A stretch of DNA of 64,000 nt, from assembly GCA_900660155.1 (NCBI GenBank), contig CABFPE010001141.1, positions 1 through 64,000 of the forward strand. Direction: 5' to 3'. A program made the translations under genes and the position numbers. This stretch comes from Hofstenia miamia. Its lineage: Eukaryota > Xenacoelomorpha > Acoela > Hofsteniidae. Below the pieces are notes generated by a model. That model had not been told where the DNA came from, did not search any database, and was given only the letters and a program-made list of their open reading frames with translations. This document shows, in pieces, positions 53,641 through 64,000 of the stretch. The number at the start of each line of letters is the position of its first letter. The first letter of the stretch is position 1.

Positions 53641-53749
53641 TCATTGTTAAAAAATCTGTATCATAGCCATGATTTTCCAGAAATATATCTTTACTTAAGG
53701 AAGATTTTTAAATGCTTTCTAAAAGATTTCTTTAATTATAATAATAATT

Positions 53750-54705
53750 ATAATTCTTATTATTATAGCGCCGCTGAATACCTTGGACTTTTCATAGCGC
53801 CTCTGAATATCATTTTTTGGACTATTATAGAGGAGCTGAATACATGAACTATTATAGCGCCGCTAAATATTTCTCGTAAAAAAAATTGCGCCGCTGAATA
53901 CTAAATTATTATTAGCAAACATTTTAAGAAAATTTTGGAAAAAAACAGCAAATTTAACAAACAATAACATTAATAACATGCAATAATAACTATGATTGTA
54001 AATTTTCCAAAAATTGAGTACAATTGAGCCTATTTGAAAATAAATTTTGTAAAAATTCAAAGAGAAGAGAAAGACAAAGAAGAATACTATAATGTATAGA
54101 GATAAAGTCATCCAAATATAGTATTTTTAGACAGATGTCAAACTAATTATATATCAGAAAGTCTTCTAAATATATTAATTGCACTATTTTGTGTTGGATC
54201 TTTAACAATAAATATATGTCATTATAGTAAAACCCAAAGTAGTGCACAAGTGGCATTGATTCACTACTTTTTGACGGACTAGTTATATTTGTGTTTTAAA
54301 ACTTATTACATGATTAGTTAACATGCTGAGATGATGTCCATCAATATAATAATCAAAATAAAAATGTGTGTATTAAGCGCCTCTATAATAGTACAATGTT
54401 GTATTAAGCAGCGCTATAATAGTTCTGAATTTGTATTCAGCAGCACTAAGAATGTAAACAAAGTTGTATTCAGCGCCACTATAATAGTTCAAATTCGAAA
54501 ACTTGAAAGCCGTTTTTCTCACGTTTGAACAACGCCACCACGCTGAAATTTACATGACTTTTGGCGAATATACTAAGCTAGATGGCTACAAATTTTCAGC
54601 CAATTTGATTGGATACAGGCCTAATAATCACATGGCGCCGCTGAATATACCCCAAGGGCCGCTGAATACCAGAGGCATGGAAATTTACTGTATTCAGCGG
54701 CGCTC

Positions 54706-54718
<13 letters not shown>
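53750..54718. mobile_element. Non-autonomous element built of twelve GCGCCGCTGAATAC motifs
   Basis: Bounded by TTATTATAGCGCCGCTGAAT on the left and the inverted form (TTCAGCGGCGCTCATAATAA) on the right. Inside, the ~21-base motif TATTATAGCGCCGCTGAATAC recurs with small changes: five forward copies (53761-53903), four inverted (54368-54490), two forward (54632-54670) and one inverted at the right end (54689-54710). About 460 bases of ordinary AT-rich sequence separate the left and right clusters, and there is no coding capacity. The class is unknown; dense two-way subterminal motifs suggest transposase binding sites of a DNA transposon. Flanked by (ATA)n/(TAT)n sequence. Confidence 0.7.
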
Positions 54719-54743
<25 letters not shown>

Positions 54744-54756
54744 AAATTTTGTAATT

Positions 54757-54981
54757 ATGTATCAAATTGCTATAAAAGTAAAGGGAAAAAAGAAGGAGTC
54801 CTACTCAGATGTGATCAGGCATCTCAGAACTGAAATCAGCTTTGCGCTTCAGACAAGCACAATATTGTTTCAGCGTCGTTCGAGAGAGCATTCCAATAGA
54901 AAACTCCATTGCTGCCATGTGCACCGAAACGAGGATTATGTAAGCAATGCTGGCCATTTGACTTTAAAGCTGGATTTATGA
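54757..54981 (+). other. Short coding-like fragment, possibly of a retroelement
   Basis: A 74-codon reading with KKKESYSDVIRHLRTEISFA and LQTSTILFQRRSREHSNRK. The pattern Y(S)xVxxxxRxxxSFALLxSTxxxxRGSR is familiar to me from the C-terminal ends of repeat-encoded proteins in invertebrate genomes, but I cannot name the family with confidence. No start context or partner frame was found; probably a fossil fragment. Confidence 0.3.
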
Positions 54982-55407
54982 CACATTTTTCATTCAGATT
55001 GCTTTATTACATAGTTGCGGAAATCACATACATATCACATGTGTAGAAAACAATCCCCGCACACAATTACATACGTTTGACTAAATGCATAGACTGCAAG
55101 CGATTGAAGCTACTTGTGAAGAGGATATAGATAAACTACATAATTCAATGCTTAATTGACCTTCAATATTATTAAAATGAGAAATTTTAGTTAATAGTAA
55201 CTAACTTTTAATGTTGAAATACAATTTTTTATATAAATCAACGTTTAATAACAAACATCAAATAATGAACAAATGAGTTTCAAAAAAGCGCATGTTAAAA
55301 CCAATATCAAGAAGCTTTGTTTTCTACAGGAATATATGAGGCAAATTCTAATTCATCAGTTAATTCCACAGTGCCAACATTAAAACGATCTTAAACTTGA
55401 TTTAAAA
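54982..55407. other. Spacer / 3' flank of the LINE at 55.4 kb
   Basis: No coding signal. It contains the probable 3' UTR of the minus-strand LINE that ends at 55408; its exact 3' boundary was not recognisable. Confidence 0.4.
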
Positions 55408-56076
55408 TCACAGCAAAGTAAAGATTTCGTCCATGCGTTCTTGTTTATCTAAAGTCCCTAGTACACAAGCGGCATTATGTTGAATAATTATCGATGTTAT
55501 TGATTGATACAGAAATTCTTTTGCTCGTTTATCGCCAGATATATTTACAAGTTTGTCTCCTAGATCTTTCAAAAAACTTTTCGTCGAAGGTCCGCAATTT
55601 CCTTGAGTATCGAAAGCAAGGGGTTGGAACAAGTAGCCGCTATTGGATATTTCGGTATACTTTGCAGCTTTGCGTTCCTCGGCCTCTTTGATATGATTAA
55701 CGTCCCGACAAATGCGACTAGGCGCCAGTGAATCCACAACGGTGACGTCCCACACGAGAGATTGTCCGCGAGACCAGGGTATTAAGGTCATTCCGTCTGG
55801 TCGTTTCCCATCGCTTCGACATAAACCTGGTGGCTCTAAAACAGAATTGTAACCGGCAGTACCTATTGTGCGTTTAAAAAAATCATTTAGGTGACTATGT
55901 CGGCTAAACCTGCCAGCACTCTTCTTGCAAGATAAACCATAGTTACCTAATTCATCAACAAGTGTTTCACATGAACAAATATGTTTTTCACAAATTTTAG
56001 AGCCCGTGCGTAGAGCAAAACTAATTCTATATTGAGCGTCAGTACATTTTAAACCCAGATTTTGACGGCAGTGCAT
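55408..56076 (-). CDS. LINE zinc motif and restriction-like endonuclease
   Basis: 222 codons overlapping the RT reading by 38 bases in a different frame. Residues 34-60 form a C-x-C...C...H cluster (CSCETLVDELGNYGLSC, then GRFSRHSHLND), the putative zinc motif ahead of the nuclease. KRPDGMTLIPWSRGQSLVWD (91-110) continuing VTVVDSLAPS has the RPD-x(n)-WDVTV arrangement of a PD-(D/E)xK-like nuclease core. The rest (AEERKAAKYTEI, FLKDLGDKLVNISG, IIIQHNAACVLGTL) is the conserved C-terminal part of this protein type. The nuclease would nick target DNA to prime reverse transcription. Confidence 0.7.
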   Translation of the reverse strand: MHCRQNLGLKCTDAQYRISFALRTGSKICEKHICSCETLVDELGNYGLSCKKSAGRFSRHSHLNDFFKRTIGTAGYNSVLEPPGLCRSDGKRPDGMTLIPWSRGQSLVWDVTVVDSLAPSRICRDVNHIKEAEERKAAKYTEISNSGYLFQPLAFDTQGNCGPSTKSFLKDLGDKLVNISGDKRAKEFLYQSITSIIIQHNAACVLGTLDKQERMDEIFTLL

Positions 56077-58351
56077 TCAACCAGGAACCTTGAAATTTGC
56101 CTTTAAAGGCGGTTAATCTTTTTTTATAGTATTCGTTGCATCCAAAAATGATGTCACTGAAAATTTTTTGATGTACCGGTTCCAGCCAATCCTGTTGAAA
56201 AGGTGAGTCAAAGGGTAAAACAGTGGAGTACACTTGGTTTTGCCATGCACGGAGGGCTGAATTAGAATAAATGTCGGGAAGTGTCTTTCCATGCAATATA
56301 TTGCTTATTAGCTTGAAAGATCCAGTCACAGACGCTAAATAAGCTGAAGGGGCAATATTTACAACGGAGGGGATACCCATTCCACTAAGACGTACGGGTA
56401 GCTGTATTTGCATGGAGGCGAGAGAATTTAACCCAATGTTGCATGTCTTTTTCAAACATTCAATTAGACATTGATCAAATTTAATTAAAATTTCCTTTTT
56501 AAGAAAACAAGGAGCAGTCCTCAAAAAATAGTTCATCTTAGGCACATGTAAACAATTTTTTAAAAGAAAAAAAGCATAATGTGTGTCAATTTTTTCCAAA
56601 TTTTTAGCCATATTAGAGAAAGTATTAAGTTTCTCTGATAAACAATTCTCAACAGCCTTATCTCCAATTGGTGCCCCAAGGATAACTAAGTCCTTTATTT
56701 CGGTTTCACTTACGCCAGGGCATACTTCGTAGAATTCTTGCATGATTTTTTTCTTTTTCCCATTAACAGGTGAACCTAAAAAGACAATTTCACACTTGCT
56801 AGGGTTAACAGATAGACCAATTTTTTCCGCTTCCGTTTTGAGATAACTGTACGTAGCAATGACTTTCTGATAATTGTCTGCAAAGTTGCCGTCATCAAGG
56901 TACCAAACGTTTAAATCACAAGAAAAATTTTGTATAATAGGATTTATTATATCTGAAAAAAGAGGAGGACCTTCAGGATCTCCTTGCTGAGCTCCTACAC
57001 TAGATAAAATTATTTGATCACCGAAAAACAGGTATGAGTTTTGTCCATAAGCGTTGTTAGTATAATTAAAAATAGCAGGATACTTTTCGTAAATGGTTAG
57101 CAGCAATTTTTCACGGTCAATACAATTAAAAGCATTTTTGAAATCAACTTTGAAAAGCACAAAATTATCGTCATCAATTGAGTTTATGTAATTCCGAACT
57201 GCATGGGCGGCTGATTCACATCCTTTCGGCACTCCATATCCAAGTTGCACATTCTTGTAGCTTGCAATACGTTCATTTTTTACTAAAAAGCCAGCACATT
57301 TAGACGCTAGCCGTCTGAAAGTGTTTCCCACGGCAATAGGTCGAACTCCTCCGTCCTTTTTATTCAAAGCAGTTAAATTAGCCCCAAAAAACACTGGTCG
57401 CACACAAACAGGCACATTACCATGAAGAATGATATTTACAAAATCAGTTAGTTTTTGTATCAAAATTGATGCTATTTCGCCATTTTTTTCGTGGATAAGA
57501 TCTTTCAAAATTTGGGGCTTCAAGCCGTCAGGGCCACCTGCAGAACCAGGAGGAAAAGAGTTAATATAATTTTTAACAGCCCCAAAATTTATTTCTGCAG
57601 AAGTTTCTAAATTTTTAAAAACCCTAACTGAATTTTTTTGAGGGTGCTTACTGAGGAGCTTGTTGTAAACATCCATGTTACACTCAGCAACAGAATCATC
57701 ACTACTAATAATACGAACAGCCCCTTTAATATCACCACTTTCAATTTTGTTTGAAATCAGTCGATTTTGCGAAATATTTTTTGATTTCTTTGGCTTATGT
57801 TTGTTTAAAGTTTCATTAACATCCAGAGAGAAGGTGAAATTCTTTATTCTTTTATTCAAAATATTAGTTAAATTTGCTTTATTTTTTCCGGAACGCTCGG
57901 GTAATTTCAGTACCTTCTTAGATAAAGACATTAACTTTTGCCAATGTTCCTCAGAGTCGGGTGTTTTCAAAATATCGTTTAGGCATTTTATGAAAAGTTC
58001 AGCCAAGCATTTCCGAGAACCTTTTGGTACTCTATTTAAGGTGGGCACACGGTGTTTTATGAAGGTCAAAAAATTGTTATTAATATTTGGTTCAGAAGTA
58101 CTTAGCTTTGTTAGATTGTTAGATGTGCTATCAGAGAGAGATCGGATAATTGCTGTGTGAGTCCCGTACTGCTCAGATCCAATGTTGGATTTGCTGTGTG
58201 ACTCCCGTACTGCCCAAAACTTATCTTTGTAGGATGTGTTGTCAGGGAGAGATCGGATAACTGCTGTTACACTATCATCTCTGCTTATTCTCTTTATAAA
58301 ATTTCCATTTTCATTTAAACCAATTATTTCTTTTTTCTTTTTTGTTTTCAT
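56039..58351 (-). CDS. LINE reverse transcriptase ORF (770 codons)
   Basis: Starts at ATG 58351 with a lysine-rich N terminus (MKTKKKKEIIGL). Residues 28-40 (VTAVIRSLPDNTS) and 65-77 (HTAIIRSLSDSTS) are an internal duplication, also visible in the DNA (AGAGAGATCGGATAA in both). RT landmarks: GSAGGPDGLKPQIL (269-282), LNKKDGGVRPIAVGNTFRRL (329-348), FKVDFKNAFNCID (motif A, catalytic D403), SSVGAQQGDPEGPPLF (motif B, 450-465) and VWYLDDGNF (motif C, D486/D487). LSVNPSKCEIVFLGS follows as the thumb. All three catalytic aspartates are kept. The stop after GFKMY is a frame artefact rather than the natural end. The product would perform target-primed reverse transcription of its own RNA. Confidence 0.8.
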   Translation of the reverse strand: MKTKKKKEIIGLNENGNFIKRISRDDSVTAVIRSLPDNTSYKDKFWAVRESHSKSNIGSEQYGTHTAIIRSLSDSTSNNLTKLSTSEPNINNNFLTFIKHRVPTLNRVPKGSRKCLAELFIKCLNDILKTPDSEEHWQKLMSLSKKVLKLPERSGKNKANLTNILNKRIKNFTFSLDVNETLNKHKPKKSKNISQNRLISNKIESGDIKGAVRIISSDDSVAECNMDVYNKLLSKHPQKNSVRVFKNLETSAEINFGAVKNYINSFPPGSAGGPDGLKPQILKDLIHEKNGEIASILIQKLTDFVNIILHGNVPVCVRPVFFGANLTALNKKDGGVRPIAVGNTFRRLASKCAGFLVKNERIASYKNVQLGYGVPKGCESAAHAVRNYINSIDDDNFVLFKVDFKNAFNCIDREKLLLTIYEKYPAIFNYTNNAYGQNSYLFFGDQIILSSVGAQQGDPEGPPLFSDIINPIIQNFSCDLNVWYLDDGNFADNYQKVIATYSYLKTEAEKIGLSVNPSKCEIVFLGSPVNGKKKKIMQEFYEVCPGVSETEIKDLVILGAPIGDKAVENCLSEKLNTFSNMAKNLEKIDTHYAFFLLKNCLHVPKMNYFLRTAPCFLKKEILIKFDQCLIECLKKTCNIGLNSLASMQIQLPVRLSGMGIPSVVNIAPSAYLASVTGSFKLISNILHGKTLPDIYSNSALRAWQNQVYSTVLPFDSPFQQDWLEPVHQKIFSDIIFGCNEYYKKRLTAFKGKFQGSWLNALPSKSGFKMY

Positions 58352-58739
58352 ATTTATTCTATATCATAGCTATCTTTTTTGGTGTAAAGATTTTCAAACT
58401 AAAGAATTAGATTTTGTAAATGTATAGATGACTTTGAATGATTGTAATTATAATTTTGTATCATTAATCGAAGAATAAACTTATATTTATTTTCTTAAAG
58501 AAAATTATGTATCTGAAAATAACTCAGAATATATAGTTTACAAATTTACAGATATGGATATTTGAGGTATCGGTTTGGAAAATTTTTGAGATTTTGATAT
58601 TTTTTTACCAGAATCGTTGGAGGCATACGTGGTCGGAATCTCTCTGCAGCGAATTGAGTTCTATTAGGAAGGATATGTCGAAGGGGGTGTGTCGAATTTA
58701 ATTGGATCTTGCTGAATAATTGTTCATCTTATTTTTTAT

Positions 58740-59715
58740 CAAATCATGTATTGATGTAAACGATTGTATGCTTCCGAATCGGATAGCTTTCTTCTGTATT
58801 CTCAATGTAGTCCAAATTTATCTTGTTCTCTGCTGCATACGCTTCAAGTCCATAATTAATAAAGTTGACAATAATGCTAGAATACAACAGTTCCAGCTCA
58901 GCATGTGAGTATCCCAAACGTTTAAGCTTTAGAAGCAAGTAAATGTGCTGGTTAATCTTTTTCGTTAAATTCAGCACATGACATTGAAAACTAAGGTGGC
59001 TGGATATTGTAATTCCAAGTGTTTTCATTTCATTTACTAACACGAAATTCTGAGTATTTTGGGTTGGTATGTGACAATTTCTTCGAATAGGGATTATAAG
59101 TTGTTTTGATTTAGTAGCATTTATGAGGAAATTGTGATCTCTGTACCATTTCGATATAAATATATTTAAATATATATTTTTATTTTTAAATGCATCATCT
59201 CCATTTTTTCTAAAACAAATACTGTAGTTGTCATCCGCATACTTCGTCAGGTAGTTTCTGTGAGACATATGTTCTGGAATCCTCAAGTCATGTGTTGTAA
59301 TATTAAAATATATAGGACCTTTGGCAGCGCCTTGTGGAACTCCAAGATTTGTGGATCGCCATTGTGATGCCTTTCTATTAACAATTACCCGTTGCTGTCT
59401 ATTTGTCAGTAAGTCAGCACAACAGGAAACTACACCTTTCTTAATTCTAGATATGAGTCCAATTTTTCAATAATAAGCGAATGTTGAACACGGTCAAAGG
59501 CTTTTGACAAATCTATTGATAAGATGCGAGCATATTATATGTTATAAATGTTGTATTTCTATTATTAAGCTAACTTTAGAGCCAAAAGAACGAAATCCAT
59601 GTTGATTAGGATCCAAGTGTTTATAATAAGCCACAAGAAGTTCAAGAGTTCTTGCCAGAATGGGTGTAATTGACACAGGACGGAGATTATTTATTTGTGG
59701 TGTAGGCGTTTTTGG
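58740..59715 (-). mobile_element. Jockey-type LINE fragment, RT (decayed)
   Basis: Minus strand from 59715: TPTPQINNLRPVSITPILAR, LDPNQHGFRSFGSKVSL, IDLSKAFDRVQHSLIIEKL (motif A), STNLGVPQGAAKGPIYFNI (motif B); then the open reading 59286-58744 with YLTKYADDNYSICF (motif C, catalytic DD kept), KTLGITISSHLSFQCHVLNL and SIIVNFINYGLEAY (thumb). Stops and frame changes lie in the upstream half. It is cut at 59715, where a plus-strand LINE begins head to head, and at 58740. Confidence 0.75.
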
Positions 59716-60680
59716 TATGGGATATTTTCAGAATTGTTACCGGTTTACAATGGGGTGCCTTAAGGTACGATTCTAGGTCCTCTGCTTTTTAGTATTTTGC
59801 AGCTGAATAAAACAATTACGATGTTTCTGCAGTGACTTTAAATGTAAATAATATTAATGTTCCTATTGTAGACACTTTCAAATACCTAGGAGTAACTATT
59901 GACTAAAAGTTAAAATTCAATTTAATAGTTAGAAAATTAGCTATAGGTATAAAAAGTATGACACTAGTAGTTAGGCAATTACCACCTTGTGCGATCATTC
60001 AATTCTTCAATGCTTTCATCATGAGTCACCTTAATTACGCAAATATTTTATTTACTGACCTAAGCGAACTGCTTTATAATATAAAAAACTTGATATTCAA
60101 TTAAGATGGGCATTAAATATCACAACGAAAAACTCATCTAAAACCAAATATTACATTTCTAGGTCTATTGTTTTCCCAAAACTACTTGTTATATTGAATA
60201 CCCTTCTGACATTCGTCAAGCTAATCAGAAAACTACCACCTTATAATACGATTAAAATACCGGGATTTACTCAAACATAATTCAAGATCAAATCTTTTGA
60301 CATACGCTAAGTATAAGAAAATCGTTTTAAAGAAATCCTTCATTAATGTCGCCATTCGAACCTGGAATTCGCTACCTAAAGAAAGTAAAAATATTGAAAA
60401 ATTGAAATTTTTTAATTAATTTAAAAATCTTTTTTAAGAAAAAATATATTTCTGGTAAATCATGACTAGGATACAAATTTCATAACAATGACTATACTAT
60501 AATTCGTTATTAAAATAGTACTATAGTAATTTATCCATAGCCTGGAAGATTTCGTTTGTAATTTATGTGAATTGTATATATGTGTTTTTGTGAATTTAAT
60601 GACGCTATTCAGATAAATTATCAGTTATTTAATTGTTAAGAGATTCTTTTTTCAATAAATGTTATCTTATCCTATCTCTG
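59716..60680 (+). mobile_element. CR1-type LINE fragment with 3' UTR and (TTATC)n tail
   Basis: The plus strand begins in a degraded motif B (TGLQWGALRYDSR), lacks motif C, then reads NNYDVSAVTLNVNNINVPIV, FKYLGVTID, MTLVVRQLPPCAIIQFFNAF and MSHLNYANILFTDLSELLY, with stops, to the terminal SFINVAIRTWNSLPKESKNI block near 60340-60400. The 3' UTR at 60440-60650 and the TTATC-type tail at 60661-60676 are shared with the 3' end at 53441-53640. It is the same family as the copies at 38401 and 41548. Confidence 0.8.
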
Positions 60681-60690
60681 AAAATTTTGG

Positions 60691-61060
60691 TCAACGCAGA
60701 CGTAAAAAGCTGCATGAGATTCTGGTGGTCTTTCTAACGAATTGCATAACCTCAATCAATTTAGATTTTTCAGGTGAATGCATATGCCCCATCAGAACTG
60801 TTACAATCTTCCTGCCACATGCATCGGTCGACTCGTCAACCATTAAACAATACGGCTTGTTTAAAAACTTATCAATAATTTCTTTCTCCATTTTTCTAGG
60901 TAATAGACCGTAAACTTCCCCAGTGTATTTTCTAGAAATTTTCGAAATGCAGGGTTCTCCAATTTTTCCTTCTTTTAGGATGAATTTGTTTTGATTTTAG
61001 CCCTGCACTCCTTACATGCATGCTTTGGTGTTGCTCCGCAATTGAAGTCAGCTGGACATG
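60691..61060 (-). mobile_element. hAT transposase fragment, BED finger and first catalytic block (decayed)
   Basis: The minus strand reads KHACKECRAKIKTNSS, a stop, KEKLENPAFRKFLENT and further on EIIDKFLNKPYCLMVDESTD, ACGRKIVTVLMGHMHSPEKS. The C-x2-C start resembles a BED finger and PYCLMVDESTD is the first DDE aspartate region of ZBED/hAT-type transposases. The rest of the catalytic domain is missing; the LINE tail at 60680 abuts it. It is unlike the hAT remains at 13.7 kb and 40.5 kb in the parts that can be compared. Confidence 0.6.
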
Positions 61061-64000
61061 CTTGTGAAAATATTCTATTAAATATTACACTGTATGTACG
61101 GATGTTGTTCCCGTCAGCAAAAGATTCCATTGGTTTCAATTTTAGCATTTTTCCTGGAATAACATTGCTTATACAAGACGTAGAAATTAAAAATCAGAAT
61201 TGAGTCACTTTTCTTAGAAAAGTTGTTTGTTATTTCTGACAATTAATTGCAAAATTATATGAATTTTGTCGATAATGTTTTAAAATTACGTAAAAACTGA
61301 ACAAACTAAAAAAAGTTCGTGAAAATTTAAGTAACCGTAAACGAAATTGCATCCTGGCCCTGCCTATAATACATAAAACCTTTTATTTTTCTTCTGAAAG
61401 TCAGATTTATATGTTTAAAATAATTCATTTGGCATGTAGCTAAATAATAAATTACCATTCGTCACCATATCGGTTTCTTTATTAGAAATAAGAATAACGT
61501 AAATTTAACAAATTTATGTTTTAACATTTTCACTAGAACATTTTCTATTTTAAGCACATTATATAGATGATGATCTCAATAGAATATATTAGCTTCTTGA
61601 AAATAGAATCCAAAGCCTTTTAATTTAAAAAAGTTAATACTACAATATAAATGGAAATTCATAATTAAATTTACAAAATATAATACAAAATCCAACATAG
61701 ACAAAATCTACACAGTGTAAAATTTACAAATTAAAACAATTCACCTAAAAGCTATAGTATTGTTCTCCGATCGAAGCTTTCTAAAAATACAATTACAGAA
61801 AACTGAACTGATAACAGGGTGGGTATGCTTAAAACTATGCTTGCAAAAAACGATTATAAAACAGGTTTAAAAACGAAAAAATCATTGCGACCGTTTCTAA
61901 TACTTATCTTGATTCTCCAGCTTAAAACGCATGTTATATAGTTTTGTCTTTTGAGACAAAGATACCGTAATCTAGAATCATTTTAAAGGTGATCATAAAT
62001 TCATAAATGGAAAGATATTGTCCCATTTGTTATTTACATATACATGTTCTGCCATAGAATACGTTTAAAGCGTTTCTTTCATGAAAACTAAAGTCTACCC
62101 ACCCTGACTGATATGACATCAATAACCTTCGAACGTTAGTGCCAGTGTGAGCATGCGTTCAAACACATCTTAAAAACATTTAAAAAAAGTCCTTACACTG
62201 AGCTTGCAGTAGACAAAATCAAAGTGGATAAAATATTTTATAATAATTTTCAACAAAGTGATTTTTTAAAACTAGGATTTTTCAGCTAAATGATGCCTAT
62301 CTGATTCTTAAATCCATATGTAACACTGAAATTGCATTTTCTCAAAGTTCTGACTTAAATTATTGAGACAAGGACATTATAATGAATGAAGTCTGCTTAA
62401 TCAACAACATAACTATTTTTTAAATTAAAACAAATAATCATTGAGCGAGAAAATATCGAAGAAATAATACAAAATAAATGCAAGCCTCAAAATTTTAAAT
62501 TGAACCTCAGTGATCTTTAAAAAATAGATCCCAAAAAAGACCATTCAGTTTTAATTAAAATTTTAGCTAGCATGTCTTGATAAATATAGTTATTCTATAG
62601 TTTGGAATATTAACGAATGAGATAGTTGGTGCACATGACAAGAGATTCCAACTTTAGAGATTAACAGCTGAAACAAAAATTGTGCTCAAATACTAATTTC
62701 AAATCTATGAAGTAAATATGCAATCATAAGAAAGCATTAAAATTTAAAATCTTAAAGCTTTGGAGATGTGAAATGTTAAATATTAATGCTCACCAAGGTT
62801 TTGAAGTAAATAAAATCGATTACGGGCATATGATAATCTCTCTTTTTGAATAGAATAGAATAAAAAAATGTCTAATTTTCTTGAGAACTATCTAAAGAGG
62901 TTGTAAAAAGCTAAAGGCTTTTAAGTACTACCGACACAGGAATACATTTTAACTGAAATTTTCATTATTATACGAGAACACATTCAGCAATACTGGCGTC
63001 AATACCCTAAGGTTTCCGAATTTCTTAATAAGCTTGAATAGAATTTGAAGAAAACGTATTGTATCTTCAAAGTCATTGTAGGTAAGTTAGTTGAGGTTAA
63101 GTAAATTTGAATTAACTATTCTTTAGTGTCTGTCTTTGATTCTAATTAACTTAATTAGTAAGGTTTGATAATTGTTTCGAAAAATCTGCACATGCAGTAC
63201 AAGCAAGCATGATTGCTGCAGTCGTTTGCAACATATAGATCAAATTTGGTGTCTCTTATACTGTCTTGTCAACTACCATAAACGTTGCTAACTGAATCGA
63301 AAATCTGCACTTGTGAGTACCGATGCTCATGACAACAAGACTTACTCAACATTAGCATGAATGGCCATTTTTGAGGTTTATTATGAAAGTGATATAATTC
63401 AAATAAACCGTCTAGTCTCGTACTATAAGGGGGATTTCCTAATTTATAGTATTTTTGAAAAAAAACACTGTGAACTTTATCAAACTAATGAATGAAATGC
63501 TTGAGATTTTTAGAAATAGTTTAATTATAAATTTTAGACAGGAAATTTAGCGAAGAATGAAATCTTGAATTCGATTCTATTAGTACTATTATTATACGAC
63601 ATCGTTTGGAAGAAGAAGCTAGGATCTCTGCAAAAGCAGTGCATTTAAAGAAATAATAAAAGAATAGTCGCACTGAATGACGCTGTGTTTCATTAAGTTT
63701 AATCCAAACACTTTAACATCTATAACCGTATATTAATTACACAAAAAACACCAGGGTATCACAATAAAAGAATTTGGCTTTGTTACAAGCAATGACAAAG
63801 ACAACTATTTCTGGCAATGACAATAATATTCACAGCGTGCAGCAATTTCTCATAGTGAACACTTCAAACGAAGTTACTCGAATTGGAAGGATGAAAAAAC
63901 AAATTAATAGAAATGAAACCGAGAACTGCTGATGATAAGGTTCCTTGTATAATTGATTGAATTGATATGATATAAAACGTTGAAAATGTGAGATAACGAT
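61061..64000. other. No gene recognised
   Basis: About 2.9 kb of AT-rich DNA to the right edge, without coding signal on either strand. One weak pair of similar stretches, 63177-63203 and 63296-63320 (both with CGAAAAATCTGCAC-like sequence followed by AGTAC), is 120 bases apart. Confidence 0.45.

Larger units (their letters stand above)
55408..58351 (-). mobile_element. Young LINE with RT and restriction-like endonuclease
   Basis: Minus strand. A 770-codon reading (58351-56039) with the RT is followed, one frame change later, by 222 codons (56076-55408) with a zinc motif and a PD-(D/E)xK-type endonuclease. Together they have the layout of an RLE-bearing non-LTR retrotransposon. The change lies near 56060, where NALPSKSGFKMY in one frame meets QNLGLKCTDAQYR in the next. 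No other lesion is obvious, so the insertion is recent. The RT (GGVRPIAVGN, GAQQGDPEGPPLF, WYLDDG) differs from the R4/Dong-like family in this window and belongs to a widespread invertebrate type I cannot place in a named clade. The 5' and 3' UTR limits are unknown. Confidence 0.75.

Overview
This is a stretch of an AT-rich animal nuclear genome, almost certainly an invertebrate, which I cannot name to species. The animal origin rests on an ITM2-like BRICHOS protein (a metazoan family), a GPCR-like exon with a splice donor, and a transposon mix typical of invertebrates: P element with THAP domain, piggyBac, hAT, Penelope, Ty3/Gypsy, CR1/Jockey-type LINEs and restriction-like-endonuclease LINEs. 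Two runs of N show it is a scaffold. Only two loci look like host protein genes; nearly everything else is mobile DNA in various states of decay.

Layout. 1-2.4 kb: P-element-like transposase remains (minus). 2.5-4.9 kb: decayed CR1/Jockey-type LINE (plus). 6.4-13.2 kb: a broken Ty3/Gypsy fossil behind a tandem direct repeat. 13.7-14.4 kb: hAT transposase fragment. 18.3-21.6 kb: R4/Dong-like LINE, nearly whole, ending in (TAA)n. 22.9-23.3 kb: first coding exon of a probable seven-transmembrane receptor. 24.6-27.2 kb: LINE fragments and a hAT MITE with intact target duplications. 27.7-28.1 kb: TTAA-flanked piggyBac-type MITE. 30.1-35.2 kb: a head-to-tail cluster of the same R4/Dong-like LINE (minus), with two different tRNA-like 5' heads, (TAA)n junctions and an assembly gap. 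35.3-37.2 kb: another LINE. 38.4-42.4 kb: nested LINE, hAT MITE, a 76-bp perfect palindrome and a 1.6-kb hAT copy with its target duplication. 43.0-45.4 kb: decayed piggyBac. 45.9-46.7 kb: intact single-exon ITM2-like gene. 47.1-48.2 kb: two Penelope 3' parts head to head. 48.2-53.4 kb: no recognisable genes. 53.8-54.7 kb: an unusual element made of twelve copies of a ~21-bp GCGCCGCTGAATAC motif in both orientations. 55.4-58.4 kb: a young LINE with a restriction-like endonuclease domain, one frame change from open. 58.7-60.7 kb: two LINE fragments head to head. 60.7-61.1 kb: hAT fragment. 61.2-64 kb: nothing recognised.

There is no operon-like or cooperative gene set here. The more interesting content is transposon biology: microsatellite-targeted LINEs with tRNA-like heads and a shared internal deletion, a circularly permuted young copy inside an old one, nested hAT insertions whose target duplications still read, and a multi-motif element of unknown class. 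Identities are by eye; no alignment or database search was run.
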